NCBI GenBank assembly: GCA_035695045.1
Contig: DASSEX010000077.1
Location: 1 to 37,733 of the forward strand
Source of the DNA: DASSKP01 sp035695045
GTDB lineage: Bacteria > Actinomycetota > Actinomycetes > JAFAQI01
Reading direction: 5' to 3'
Length of the DNA: 37,733 nt
This document shows positions 6,613 through 15,621 of the stretch, piece by piece (the stretch's first letter is position 1; each line of letters starts with the position of its first letter). The position numbers were made by a program, and so were the translations under genes. The notes below the pieces were generated by a model. That model did not search any database. It was not told the DNA's origin and saw only the letters and a program-made list of their open reading frames with translations.

Positions 6613-8169
6613 GTGGACTTCTCCAAGCGGCTGAGCCGCGTGGCGGCCGTGGCCACGTGGGGCGGCATCGTGCTGTCCCTGGCCGGAGCGTTCGTGCTGC
6701 ACAACGAGCAGGGCTCCGACGTCCATATGCACCTCTATGCCTTCCTGGCCTGGCAGGCGCTGGCCATCCTCAACGCGGTTGCGCTCACCACGCTGCCGAT
6801 GCTGCACGGCGTCAGCTCGCACGTCCGCTCGCAGATCACGACCTACCGTGCGCTGTTGCTGCTGAGCACGATGGCCACCGTCACCGGCGCGTGCTCCGTG
6901 TCCGGCGGCGTTCGTGGCCCGTTCTGGATCCTCTACCTCCCCAGCGTCCTGTTCGCCGCGACGACGATGCGGCAGATGCAGTCGGTGTTCCTCGGTCTGC
7001 TCGCAGGCGCCGGACTCGTCGGCTCGTCGGCGATCGCACACACCCTCGACGCGAGCACAGCCGCCTGGCTGGTGCTGGTCGTGCCGGTGTTCCCGGCGAT
7101 CGCGTGGTTCAACGGCACCCTTGCCTCGTCGGTCTGGGCGATGCGCGCGCTGGCCAAGCAGGAGCGCGACGAGCTCCAGCGCAAGGTCGAGGACCTGTCC
7201 TTCGTGCTCGCGAAGGCGGCAGAGGGTGACCTGGCCGTCGACCTCGACGGCGACGACGCCAACCACGCCGCGCTGGCGATGCTGACCGAGGCGTTCAGCC
7301 ACACGCTGACCAACCTGCGCTCGCTCGTCGGGCAGATCCGTGGCGGCGGCGAGCAGATCGCGGCCGCCGCCGGAGAGCTGCTCGCGACCGCGGAGGAGCA
7401 CGCTGCGTCCGCCAGCCAGCAGTCGTCCGCCGTGTCCGAGACCACCTCGACCATCGAGGAGCTCGCCGCGACTGCCGCCCAGATCGCCGAGACCGCCGAG
7501 GCCGTCGCGCGCTACGCCGCGGAGACGCTGCGGCATGCCGAGGAGGGCCGCAGTGCGGTCCAGGCCAGCGTCGGTGCGATGGACACGATCGCTGCGCGGG
7601 TCGACTCGATCGCCTCGCGCACGCTCTCGCTGGGTGAGAAGAGCCAGGAGATCGGCCGCATCCTCGAGGTCATCAACGACCTCGCCGACCAGACCAACCT
7701 GCTCGCGCTGAACGCCGCCATCGAGGCTGCGCGCGCCGGCGAGCACGGCCGTGGGTTCGCGGTCGTCGCCTCCGAGGTGCGCAAGCTCGCCGAGCGTGCC
7801 CAGGAGTCGACGGGCCAGATCGCGTCGATCGTCGGCGAGATCCAGGCCGAGACCAACGCCACGATCATCGCCAGCGAGGAAGGCGCCAAGGAGGTCCGCA
7901 CCGGCTCCGAGCTCGCCCGCGGCGTGGTCGAGGCCCTCGAGCGCATCAGCAACATGGTCGACGAGACGACGACCGCCGCGAAGGAGATCTCCATCGCGAC
8001 GCAGCAGCAGCGGTCGGCCTCGGACCAGGTCGTGGGCGCGATGACCCAGGTGTCGGACGTGTCGCGTCAGTACGCCGTGGGCTCCAAGCAGGCCGCTGCC
8101 GCTGCTGCTCAGCTCAATGTCCTGGCCGCCGAGCTGCGCGCGTCGATCGCGCAGTTCAAGGTCGGCTGA
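6613..8169 (+). CDS. Membrane methyl-accepting chemotaxis receptor 1
   Basis: This is a 518-residue protein. The GTG at 6613 is preceded by GGGGAGGG, although the frame is open far upstream. The N-terminal 170 residues hold about six membrane helices with no sizeable extracellular sensor domain. A HAMP-like linker follows at about 185-240, then a long coiled-coil signalling domain. The hairpin tip reads QTNLLALNAAIEAARAGEHGRGFAVVASEVR, in segments matching the highly conserved MCP tip that contacts CheA and CheW. The N-terminus VDFSKRL..RVA resembles an internal segment of the next receptor, indicating duplication. With no periplasmic domain, the signal may be sensed in the membrane, for example lipid state or energy state. 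That is inference. Confidence 0.92.
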   Translation: MDFSKRLSRVAAVATWGGIVLSLAGAFVLHNEQGSDVHMHLYAFLAWQALAILNAVALTTLPMLHGVSSHVRSQITTYRALLLLSTMATVTGACSVSGGVRGPFWILYLPSVLFAATTMRQMQSVFLGLLAGAGLVGSSAIAHTLDASTAAWLVLVVPVFPAIAWFNGTLASSVWAMRALAKQERDELQRKVEDLSFVLAKAAEGDLAVDLDGDDANHAALAMLTEAFSHTLTNLRSLVGQIRGGGEQIAAAAGELLATAEEHAASASQQSSAVSETTSTIEELAATAAQIAETAEAVARYAAETLRHAEEGRSAVQASVGAMDTIAARVDSIASRTLSLGEKSQEIGRILEVINDLADQTNLLALNAAIEAARAGEHGRGFAVVASEVRKLAERAQESTGQIASIVGEIQAETNATIIASEEGAKEVRTGSELARGVVEALERISNMVDETTTAAKEISIATQQQRSASDQVVGAMTQVSDVSRQYAVGSKQAAAAAAQLNVLAAELRASIAQFKVG

Positions 8170-8183
8170 CGTCGTACGACGTC
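8168..8183. repeat. Perfect 16-bp palindrome between the receptor genes
   Basis: GACGTCGTACGACGTC (8168-8183) is perfectly self-complementary and overlaps the stop codon of receptor 1, inside a 47-nt gap. It could form a short mRNA hairpin or be a protein-binding site. No function is evident. Confidence 0.45.
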
Positions 8184-8216
8184 GCGTGAACATCGAGTCC
8201 TGGTGCGGAGGCTGAC

Positions 8217-10100
8217 GTGAGGCGGTTGCACGCGTCATCCGAGGACGTCATCGCGGCGCTTCTGCTCCCGCGGCCACGGCGCGCTGCCCACGACGCAGGT
8301 GGCGAGACCCCGCGAGAGGACAGCGTGCGCAGCATGGACCCAGACGAGGACGTGCTGTTCGGGCTGCCGAAGCAGCGGGCTGCCCTAGCCCCGCGTCGCC
8401 CTGCGCCCACGCCTGTGCCCACCGCCCTGCCGAACGACGTGGAGCGCGACCTCGCGTCGCTCGCCGGCGTCGAGCCGACACCGCTCCCGCCCGCCGACAG
8501 CAGCGACGACGATGGCCCGGCGCCCGCTCGGATCGCCGCTGTCAACTTCTCCGAGCGACTGCTGCGCGTCGCGCAGTTCGTCACGCTCGGAGCGTTCGTT
8601 CTCATGGCGCTGGCAGCGGCGCTCGCCGCGAAGTACGGCGGCGGTCGTTCACTGCACGTGCACGAGATCCCGTTCGCCTTGTGGGGCCTGGGTTCCTCGC
8701 TGGTCGCGCTCGCTCTGGCGGGCATCGCAGGTCGGGCAGCCGACGGCGCCCTCGCAACCTCCGGGCGCCGGATCGCCACGTCGGTGCTGATGGTGCTTCT
8801 CCTCGTCAGCGTGACCGGCGTCGTCGCCAGTGCCAACGGCGTCGCCGGGCCGGCCTGGGTGCTGTTCCTTCCCGTCGTGCTGGTGAGCGGCGCAGTCGCC
8901 GGTCCCTTGCGCGGCCTCATCATCGGCGCCGTCGCCGCTGCCTGCGTCTACACCGCGGCCGGCATCTCGCACACCATGGACGTCGCCGGCCTCGGCCGCC
9001 TCGTCGTGCTGCTGCCGACCTTCCCGGCCGCCGGATGGTCGGCCGGAGCGCTTGCGGGTCTGGCCCGCCAGGCCGCCGACACTGCACAACGTCGTCGCGC
9101 GGCGCTCGAGGAAGACGTGCGCGCGCTGTCCTCGCTGCTCGCTCGCGTCGCCGGCGGTGACCTCAGCCGTGTGCCTGCGGTGCAGGAGGGCGCCGACCCG
9201 GTGACGGCCAGCATGGCCGTCGCGTTCGCGGACACGTTGCTCGCCCTGCGACGCCTGGTGCGACAGATGGACGGCGTCGCGGACCAGCTGGCAACGCGCG
9301 CGCTCGACCTCGCCGGGACGGCGGAGCAGGACGCCGCGGCCACCGAGTCGCAGGTCGCAGCCGTCGCGGAGACGACCACCACGATCGAGCAGCTCGCCGC
9401 GACGGCGGGCGCGATCGCCGAGACCGCGGTGCGCGTCTCGCAGTTCGCCGGGACGACGCGCCGGGACGTCGACGCAGGTGTGCGTGCGGTGCAGGAGTCC
9501 AACCTCGCCATGGAACGGATCGCCGACCGGGTCAGCGACCTCGCTCGGCGGGCAGACGGTGTGAAGGACCGGATCGGCCGCATCGCGAACACCACGCGCG
9601 TCATCGACGAGCTGGCCCGCCGTACGACGATCCTCGCGGTCAACGCGACCATCGAAGCGGCCCGCGCGGGGGAGCACGGCCAGGGATTCACCAACGTCGC
9701 CGCGGAGGTCGGGACGCTCGCCGGCCGCGCGCGCGACGCCACCGCCCGCATCGCGGGCATCGTCGCGGAGCTCGAGGCGGAGGCCCGGGCGACCGCACAG
9801 GCCAGCCGTGACGGCGACGAGGCGGTTGCCATCGGTGCCGAGCTCCAGCAGGACGTGGTCGACGCGCTCGGCCGCATCGCCGCGATGGTCGACCGCACCA
9901 CGCACGCGTCGCGGGAGATCACCGAGGCCACCCGGCAGCAGCGTGCGGCTTCCGACGCCGTCGTCGCCGCGATGAGCACCGTCACCGAGGCGAGCGACCG
10001 CTATCGCGAGGGCAGCCGGCTGCATGCCGAGGCCGCGGTGCGCCTGCGCGACCTGGCGACCGCGCTTCGTCACACGCTCGGCGGGTTCAAAGTCCGATGA
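8217..10100 (+). CDS. Methyl-accepting chemotaxis receptor 2, divergent tip
   Basis: This is a 627-residue protein. The GTG at 8217 has GGAGG 5 nt upstream. Unlike receptor 1, it begins with about 105 soluble residues rich in Pro, Ala and Asp. About six membrane helices follow, and their first segment (VNFSERLLRVA) mirrors the N-terminus of receptor 1. A coiled-coil signalling domain follows. The tip keeps the equivalents of Tsr E385, R388 and E391 (IEAARAGE), but the equivalent of Tsr R394 is Gln (GEHGQGF) and EVR has become EVG. The gene is downstream of its paralogue and upstream of cheA, in one transcription unit. The altered tip may change how it packs with CheA and CheW. Confidence 0.9.
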   Translation: MRRLHASSEDVIAALLLPRPRRAAHDAGGETPREDSVRSMDPDEDVLFGLPKQRAALAPRRPAPTPVPTALPNDVERDLASLAGVEPTPLPPADSSDDDGPAPARIAAVNFSERLLRVAQFVTLGAFVLMALAAALAAKYGGGRSLHVHEIPFALWGLGSSLVALALAGIAGRAADGALATSGRRIATSVLMVLLLVSVTGVVASANGVAGPAWVLFLPVVLVSGAVAGPLRGLIIGAVAAACVYTAAGISHTMDVAGLGRLVVLLPTFPAAGWSAGALAGLARQAADTAQRRRAALEEDVRALSSLLARVAGGDLSRVPAVQEGADPVTASMAVAFADTLLALRRLVRQMDGVADQLATRALDLAGTAEQDAAATESQVAAVAETTTTIEQLAATAGAIAETAVRVSQFAGTTRRDVDAGVRAVQESNLAMERIADRVSDLARRADGVKDRIGRIANTTRVIDELARRTTILAVNATIEAARAGEHGQGFTNVAAEVGTLAGRARDATARIAGIVAELEAEARATAQASRDGDEAVAIGAELQQDVVDALGRIAAMVDRTTHASREITEATRQQRAASDAVVAAMSTVTEASDRYREGSRLHAEAAVRLRDLATALRHTLGGFKVR

Positions 10101-10130
10101 CCGGTGCCGATCTGCGAAGGGTGAGAGTCG

Positions 10131-12296
10131 ATGCCAGGGTGGGCTGACGACCCTGAGCTGCTCGCGACATTCCGCGCCGAGGTCGAGGAACGTGTCGCGT
10201 CGCTGTCGGCCGGCCTCCTGCAGCTCGAGTCGCACCCTTCGCCGCGGCAGGTCATCGGCGGTCTGTTCCGCGATGCCCACACCGTCAAGGGCTCGGCGCG
10301 GATGCTCGGCCTCGACGGCGTACTGCAGGTCGCACATCGCTGTGAGGACCTGCTCGGCGGACTCCGCGACGGGCGGTTGACCGTACGCCGCGATCTCATC
10401 GACCTTCTTCTCGCGGCCTGCGACGGCATCACGTCGGCCATGCCCGGTGTCGAGGAGCCGGTGCCCGACGAGCACCTGCAAGCGCTGTCAGCAGCACTGG
10501 ATGCCGCGATTGCGGGCGACAACCCGGTCGTGGTGCCGCAGTGGGTCTGCGCCGTTGAAGAGGCATCCGACGACGACGACCGCCGGGCTCGCGGCGGCGA
10601 CTCCGTCCGGGTGGCGACCGAGAAGGTCTACGAGCTGCTCGACATCGTCGGCGAGGCGGAGCTCGACGCGCGCCGCATCGAACGCGCGAGCACAGTGCTC
10701 GACGCACTCGGTGTCGAACACGCACGGTGGCTGCGCACGCTCCGCGATGGCATGAAGGACGGCGACAGCTCGCCGGACAGCGCGCTGGCACTGAACCGCC
10801 TCGTCGCTGTTGCTGATCAGCTGTCCGCCGCGACGCGTGACATCCGCGAGCTCGTCGACGCTGCGCACGGGCGCCTGGCCCAGGTGCGCGACGGCGCGAT
10901 GGGTCTGGCCATGGTCCCGGTCCGTCGGGTGGTCGCCGGACTTCCGCGGGTCGTGCGTGACGTCGCGGCCGACACCGCCAAGGACGTGCGACTCGTGCTC
11001 GTCGGCGAGGACGTCGAGCTGGACAAGCAGGTGCTCGACGGTGTCTCCGACGCGTTGAAGCATCTGGTGGTGAACGCGGTCGACCACGGGTGCGAGACAC
11101 CGGCGCAGCGTCTCGCCGCCGGCAAGCCCGCGCAGGCAACCGTCACGGTTGCCGCGCGAGCGGCTGGTGGCACGGTCGTCCTCGAGGTCAGCGACGACGG
11201 GGCGGGCATCGATGAAGGCGAGCTGCGGGCAGCGGCGATCGCGCGCGGCCTGCTCCCGCCGGACTCGACGCTCGGCGGTCACGCGCTCATGCAGCTGCTC
11301 TTCCTGCCGTCGTTCAGCACCGCGGAGCAGGTGACGGAGCGGTCCGGCCGTGGCGTCGGCCTCGACGTGGTCCACGAGGCCGTGGAAGCGCTCGGCGGTG
11401 CCGTCGACCTGCGGAGCACTCCCGGACTCGGCACGACGTTCACGTTGACGTTGCCGGTCACGCTCGGCGTCCTGCGCTGCTTGATCGCGCGGATCGGTGA
11501 CGAGCGCTACGCGCTGCCCGTCCCCGGCATCGTCGAGTCGATCACGCTGAAGGACGCGACCGTGCACGCGCTCGCGGGTGCACCGGTGGTGGTCCGGCAC
11601 GGGACGACGCTTCCCCTTCTCGACCTCGGCGCGGCGCTGGATGCGCCGGGCGGACGAGAGGCGAAGGCCGCCGTGGTCGTGCGGCATGCCGACCGGCAGG
11701 TGGCCTGGGCGGTCGACGGTCTCGACGGCGAGCTGGAGCTGGTCGTCAAGGATCTCGGTCCCTTCTTCGGTCGGCTGCCGCTCGTCAGCGGTGCGACCAT
11801 CGACGGTGACGGCAGCGTCGTCTGCCTCGTCGACCTGCGCGAGCTGATGACCGACGGGGCGAGCCCGGCGCAGATCTCCGCCCCGAGCGCGGTCGAGCCG
11901 AAGTCGGCTCGCGAACCGGTCGGCCGCCGGCCGCGGGTGCTCGTCGTCGAGGACTCCGTCGGTGTGCGGGAGCTCGAGCGGGTCATCCTCGAAGGTGCCG
12001 GCTACGAGGTCGTGACAGCTGTCGACGGGCTCGACGGTGCCGCTCGCCTGAAGGACGACCCCGCCGATCTCGTCGTCTCCGACGTCGAGATGCCCGGCAT
12101 GGACGGGTTCGCCCTGACCCGGACGATCCGGCGCACACGAGGCTGGGAGCAGGTGCCGGTCATCATCATGACCTCGCGCGGAAGCGAGGATGACCAGCGT
12201 GCCGGCCTGGAAGCCGGCGCCAGTGCGTACCTTCTGAAGACGGAGTTCGACCAGACCCAGCTCGTCGAGACGGTGCGCCGCCTCGTCGGCCGATGA
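10131..12296 (+). CDS. cheA: Hybrid chemotaxis kinase CheA with C-terminal receiver
   Basis: This 721-residue cytosolic histidine kinase has an HPt domain at 1-110, with the phospho-accepting His50 in DAHTVKGSARMLG. A short linker follows, with no recognisable CheY-binding P2 domain. Next come the dimerisation region, an HATPase domain with the N box around Asn315 (HLVVNAVDHG) and glycine-rich motifs (DDGAGID, GRGVGLDVV), and a CheW-like P5 domain. The fused receiver domain has its acceptor Asp651 in VVSDVEMPGMDG. Fusion to a receiver is typical of alternative or type-IV-pilus-like chemosensory systems, where it may act as a phosphate sink. ATG at 10131, 30 nt after receptor 2. Confidence 0.95.
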   Translation: MPGWADDPELLATFRAEVEERVASLSAGLLQLESHPSPRQVIGGLFRDAHTVKGSARMLGLDGVLQVAHRCEDLLGGLRDGRLTVRRDLIDLLLAACDGITSAMPGVEEPVPDEHLQALSAALDAAIAGDNPVVVPQWVCAVEEASDDDDRRARGGDSVRVATEKVYELLDIVGEAELDARRIERASTVLDALGVEHARWLRTLRDGMKDGDSSPDSALALNRLVAVADQLSAATRDIRELVDAAHGRLAQVRDGAMGLAMVPVRRVVAGLPRVVRDVAADTAKDVRLVLVGEDVELDKQVLDGVSDALKHLVVNAVDHGCETPAQRLAAGKPAQATVTVAARAAGGTVVLEVSDDGAGIDEGELRAAAIARGLLPPDSTLGGHALMQLLFLPSFSTAEQVTERSGRGVGLDVVHEAVEALGGAVDLRSTPGLGTTFTLTLPVTLGVLRCLIARIGDERYALPVPGIVESITLKDATVHALAGAPVVVRHGTTLPLLDLGAALDAPGGREAKAAVVVRHADRQVAWAVDGLDGELELVVKDLGPFFGRLPLVSGATIDGDGSVVCLVDLRELMTDGASPAQISAPSAVEPKSAREPVGRRPRVLVVEDSVGVRELERVILEGAGYEVVTAVDGLDGAARLKDDPADLVVSDVEMPGMDGFALTRTIRRTRGWEQVPVIIMTSRGSEDDQRAGLEAGASAYLLKTEFDQTQLVETVRRLVGR

Positions 12297-12309
12297 GAGA
12301 GTTGTCGTC

Positions 12310-13272
12310 ATGCCGACTGTGGTGATCGCCGACGACAGTCCGACCCTTCGACGGATCGTCTCGTCCGTCCTCACGCGTGACGGCTTCGAGGTCGTGCAGG
12401 GCGAGGACGGCGTACAGGCCGTGCAGACCGTGTTCCGGACGATGCCGGACGCGGTCGTCCTCGACGTGCAGATGCCGCGCGTCTCCGGTTACGTGGCCGC
12501 CCGGCTGCTGAAGGACGACTGGCAGACGGCGGAGATCCCCGTCATCCTGCTCACGTCGCTGGACGCGGCGAGCGACCGCTACTGGGGGTCGCAGGCGGGC
12601 GCGGACCGCTACCTGACGAAGGACTTCGAGGCGCCGCAGCTCGTCGAGGCGGTTCGCGAGGTGATCGCTGCGGCCGATGCCGCCCGCGGTGGCCGCCCGG
12701 CGCTGAAGGCCGATCCGCTCGAGCTCACGGATGACGACGTGCTGTCACGCGTCTGCGACCTTCTCGATCGCAAGCTCTTCGAGACGCAGGTCGCCGCCGA
12801 CGTCACCGCGCTCGCCGCGACGACACACGGCTTCGAGCACACGGTCGCGGGCGTGCTGGAGGTGTTGAAGCGGTTCGTCGACTACGACCTCGCGTCGGTG
12901 CTCCTGCTCGAGGAACGCGCCGTCTACGTCGCCGTCGCCAACGAGACCTCGCAGCCGCACTACACGGAGTTCCTCAACGCGGCAGCTGACGCGGCTGCAG
13001 CTGCCTCGGGCCAGGAAGTCGCCGTGAGCGACCTCGACGTCAAGCTGGCCGACCCGGAGGGCAACCTCGGCGAGGACGAGGAGGCCCGCATGTCGACGTT
13101 CCTGTCGATGCCGCTCAAGGGACACGGCGGGCGCATCGTCGGTGTCCTCGCGCTGTCCAGCGGCACGAAGAACGCGTTCGGCGAGACCGCGCTCGGGACC
13201 CTGCGGCTCATCGACGGACCGGCTGCCATCGTCATCGACAACGCCCGCCTCGCCGAGGTCCGCACGGCCTGA
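12310..13272 (+). CDS. Response regulator, receiver plus GAF-like domain
   Basis: This is a 320-residue protein. The receiver domain occupies residues 1-120, with phospho-acceptor Asp52 (VVLDVQMPRVSG) and the conserved Lys in RYLTKDF. Residues 160-315 form a GAF-like domain: VLEVLKRFVDYDLASVLLL opens it and GVLALSSGTKNAFG lies near its end. There is no DNA-binding, HD-GYP, GGDEF or CheB methylesterase domain, so the output is probably protein interaction or ligand-modulated signalling. It is 13 nt downstream of cheA, with a GAGAG ribosome-binding sequence. It is the only stand-alone regulator of the cluster and therefore the likely phosphorylation target of CheA. Confidence 0.88.
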   Translation: MPTVVIADDSPTLRRIVSSVLTRDGFEVVQGEDGVQAVQTVFRTMPDAVVLDVQMPRVSGYVAARLLKDDWQTAEIPVILLTSLDAASDRYWGSQAGADRYLTKDFEAPQLVEAVREVIAAADAARGGRPALKADPLELTDDDVLSRVCDLLDRKLFETQVAADVTALAATTHGFEHTVAGVLEVLKRFVDYDLASVLLLEERAVYVAVANETSQPHYTEFLNAAADAAAAASGQEVAVSDLDVKLADPEGNLGEDEEARMSTFLSMPLKGHGGRIVGVLALSSGTKNAFGETALGTLRLIDGPAAIVIDNARLAEVRTA

Positions 13273-13274
13273 CA

Positions 13275-13287
13275 TAGCCTGCGACGC
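13275..13287 (+). promoter_or_regulatory. Putative leaderless -10 of the flavin reductase gene
   Basis: TAGCCT (13275-13280) ends 7 nt before the GTG at 13288. It is the same hexamer and spacing as at mshB. No Shine-Dalgarno sequence is present. Confidence 0.42.
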
Positions 13288-13854
13288 GTGCCCGGAGAGT
13301 CCTCACCGACGCCGGCGCACTTCCGGCAGGTGCTGAGCCGGCTCGCGACCGGCGTGACCGTCGTCGCGACCGCGGAGCCGGACGGACGACGCCACGGGAT
13401 GACGGTCAACTCGTTGACGTCGGTGTCGCTCGATCCGCTGCTCGTCCTGTTCTGCTGCGAGCGCGACGCGTCGTTGCACGACCCCGTGCTGCGCACCGGG
13501 ACGTGGGCGGTGTCACTGCTGTCGGCGGAGCAGGAAGCGGTGTCACGCTGGTTCACCAACCGGGAGCGGCGCGACCGTGACCAGTTCGCGGACCTCGACG
13601 TCCGGGCCGGTGACGCGACAGGTGCCCCGTTGCTCGCCGGCGCGCTTGGCTGGCTGGAGTGCCGAACCTGGGCGACGTACGACGGCGGCGACCACACGAT
13701 CGTCGTCGGCGAGGTGCTCGATCTCGCGATCGGCGCAGATGACGCCGACCCGCTGGTCTACTTCCACAGTCGGTACTGCACCGTCGATCAGCGCAGCGGA
13801 ACCCCGACGAGCGCGGCGAGTCCCGCGACACCCAGCAACAACCAGGCGACGTAG
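13288..13854 (+). CDS. Flavin reductase-like FMN-binding protein
   Basis: This 188-residue protein has a flavin-reductase/FMN-binding split-barrel domain. The N-terminal pattern FRQVLSRLATGVTVVAT, followed by GMTVNSLTSVSLDPLLVLFC, is diagnostic for the HpaC/NADH:FMN oxidoreductase superfamily. A later YFHSRYC stretch closes the domain. Such enzymes reduce flavin for a partner monooxygenase or act alone, but no monooxygenase is adjacent. The last 22 residues, rich in Ser, Thr, Ala and Pro, are encoded in a region that overlaps the 3' end of the convergent mrpD by 67 nt, so the tail may be an accretion. The start is GTG and probably leaderless. Confidence 0.9.
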   Translation: MPGESSPTPAHFRQVLSRLATGVTVVATAEPDGRRHGMTVNSLTSVSLDPLLVLFCCERDASLHDPVLRTGTWAVSLLSAEQEAVSRWFTNRERRDRDQFADLDVRAGDATGAPLLAGALGWLECRTWATYDGGDHTIVVGEVLDLAIGADDADPLVYFHSRYCTVDQRSGTPTSAASPATPSNNQAT

Positions 13855-15620
13855 TCGCCGAGGTGGCCCGAGTGCAGCCGCTGGAAGCCGCCGGCGCCCG
13901 CCGTCACCAGCTGCCACGACCGCCGCCGTCGCCTTGCCAGTCGACTGCCGAATCCCGACGCCACGGCGACGAACGCCGACAGGATCACGGACAGGATGCT
14001 GAGCAGCACTCCCTCGTGTGTCCAAGCCGACACGTGCTCGGCGGGCAGATGAGCCGCCGGCGCCGACGACAGTGCCTGGCGGGCGTAGTCGGCGCCGTCC
14101 AGGAACTGGGCGGCAGCGTTCGCGAGGGCGGTCGGGAGGCCCGGTGCGATGCCGACGGCGAGCGAGCCGCCCACAAGTGCGGTGATGGCGAGAGCCATGG
14201 TCGCAGGCACGGCGCGCAGCCGGCGACTTCCTGTCGTCTCCGGCTCCTCGTCCTCGCCCTCGGGCCCGGCCGGCGCATCACGACGTACGACGTCACCGAC
14301 ACCGAAGAAGACGCGCATTCCCGCCCGCAGGACCGTGCCGGCGGTCAACGCCGACACGGCGACGAACAGCGCGGGTGCCCAGTGGTAACCCTCCGCCGCG
14401 AGCGCGTCTTCGCCCATCGACTTGCCGATGAAGGTGCCGAACGGCGGCATGCCGGCGAGCGCGAGCCCCGCGACCATCCAGACAGCTGCAAGGAACCTCA
14501 TCCGACGGCCGCGCCCGTAGAGGTCGATCTCGTCGACGGAGCCGGTCCGGCTCAGCAGTACGCCGCAGCAGAGGAACAACGTGCCCTTGGCACCAGCGTG
14601 GCCTGCGACGTACGCCGCAGCGCCCCCGACCCCGTCTGCGCTCAGCATCGACGCGCTCATCGTGAACAGCCCGACGTGCGCGATCGTCGAGAAGGCCAGC
14701 ATGCGCTTCAGGTGGCTCTGGAGCAGACACATGACGGCACCGACGAGAGCTGTGAGCACCCCGACCACGAGCAACGCGCGGCGTACGTCGTCGGCCGGCA
14801 GCACCCCGGCGAAGGCGGTGACGTAGACCCGGAAGACGCCGTACACACCGAGGACGACCATCACTCCGGAGAACAGCACGCACACCGGCGACGGGGCGAC
14901 CGCGTGTGCATCCGCGAGCCAGAAGTGGAACGGCGCGACCGCCGCTTTCACCAGCCAGCCCGTCAGCACGAGCACGAACGCCGCCACGACGAGCCCGTCC
15001 GCGTGATGACCCTGGAGTTCGCCGCCGATCTGGGCGAGACCGAGCTCTCCTGTGCGCGCATAGATCAGCCCGATGCCGATCAACGTCAGGTAGGCGCCGA
15101 GCGAGTTGACGACGCCGAAGTTCAGCGCCGCCTGCAACGGCGCCTTCTCCTCGACCTTGTATCCCGTCAGCGCGTACGCCGCAGTGCCCATCAGCTCGAA
15201 GAACACGAACATGTCGAACAGGTCGCCGGTGAGCGCGAAGCCCGCCATTCCGCCGAGAAAGGCGAGAACGAGCACGTGGTAGTGCGACTGGACATCGTCG
15301 AAGTACCGGATGGAGTAGACGAGAGCGACGACGACGAGGGACGTCACGAGCAAGGCCAGGGACGCGCTGAGGCGGTCGACGACGAACACGATGCCGACGC
15401 TCTTGCCGTGCACGGGCAACCAACCGCCGAGCCACTCGACCGCTCGGGAGTGTCCGGTGTCGGCGACGAGATAGGCGCTCAGGCCGACCGACGCACTGGC
15501 CGCGGCGACGGCGGTGGCGTCCCTCACCAACCGGGGCAGCCATCGACCGACCGCGGCGAGCGACGCCGCGACGGCGAGGGGGATCGCGACGACGAGCGGC
15601 GCGAGCTGACCTGCGCTCAT
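13788..15620 (-). CDS. mrpD: Mrp antiporter subunit D-like, proton-conducting
   Basis: This is a 610-residue polytopic membrane protein of the MrpD/NuoN/NuoL antiporter-like family, with about 14-16 helices. It contains the family's conserved acidic and lysine residues: FFELMGTAAYALTGYK carries the helix-5 Glu, and Lys residues occur in LTGWLVKAAVAPFHFWLADAH and HLKRMLAFSTIAH. It would translocate protons or Na+ in the Mrp complex. The ATG at 15620 lies 1 nt after the mrpC stop. It is the last gene of the operon. The C-terminal 110 residues include a cytosolic acidic loop (PEGEDEEPE) and two extra helices. Its 3' end overlaps the convergent flavin-reductase gene. Confidence 0.92.
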   Translation of the reverse strand: MSAGQLAPLVVAIPLAVAASLAAVGRWLPRLVRDATAVAAASASVGLSAYLVADTGHSRAVEWLGGWLPVHGKSVGIVFVVDRLSASLALLVTSLVVVALVYSIRYFDDVQSHYHVLVLAFLGGMAGFALTGDLFDMFVFFELMGTAAYALTGYKVEEKAPLQAALNFGVVNSLGAYLTLIGIGLIYARTGELGLAQIGGELQGHHADGLVVAAFVLVLTGWLVKAAVAPFHFWLADAHAVAPSPVCVLFSGVMVVLGVYGVFRVYVTAFAGVLPADDVRRALLVVGVLTALVGAVMCLLQSHLKRMLAFSTIAHVGLFTMSASMLSADGVGGAAAYVAGHAGAKGTLFLCCGVLLSRTGSVDEIDLYGRGRRMRFLAAVWMVAGLALAGMPPFGTFIGKSMGEDALAAEGYHWAPALFVAVSALTAGTVLRAGMRVFFGVGDVVRRDAPAGPEGEDEEPETTGSRRLRAVPATMALAITALVGGSLAVGIAPGLPTALANAAAQFLDGADYARQALSSAPAAHLPAEHVSAWTHEGVLLSILSVILSAFVAVASGFGSRLARRRRRSWQLVTAGAGGFQRLHSGHLGDYVAWLLLGVAGLAALVGVPLR

Positions 15621-15621
15621 C

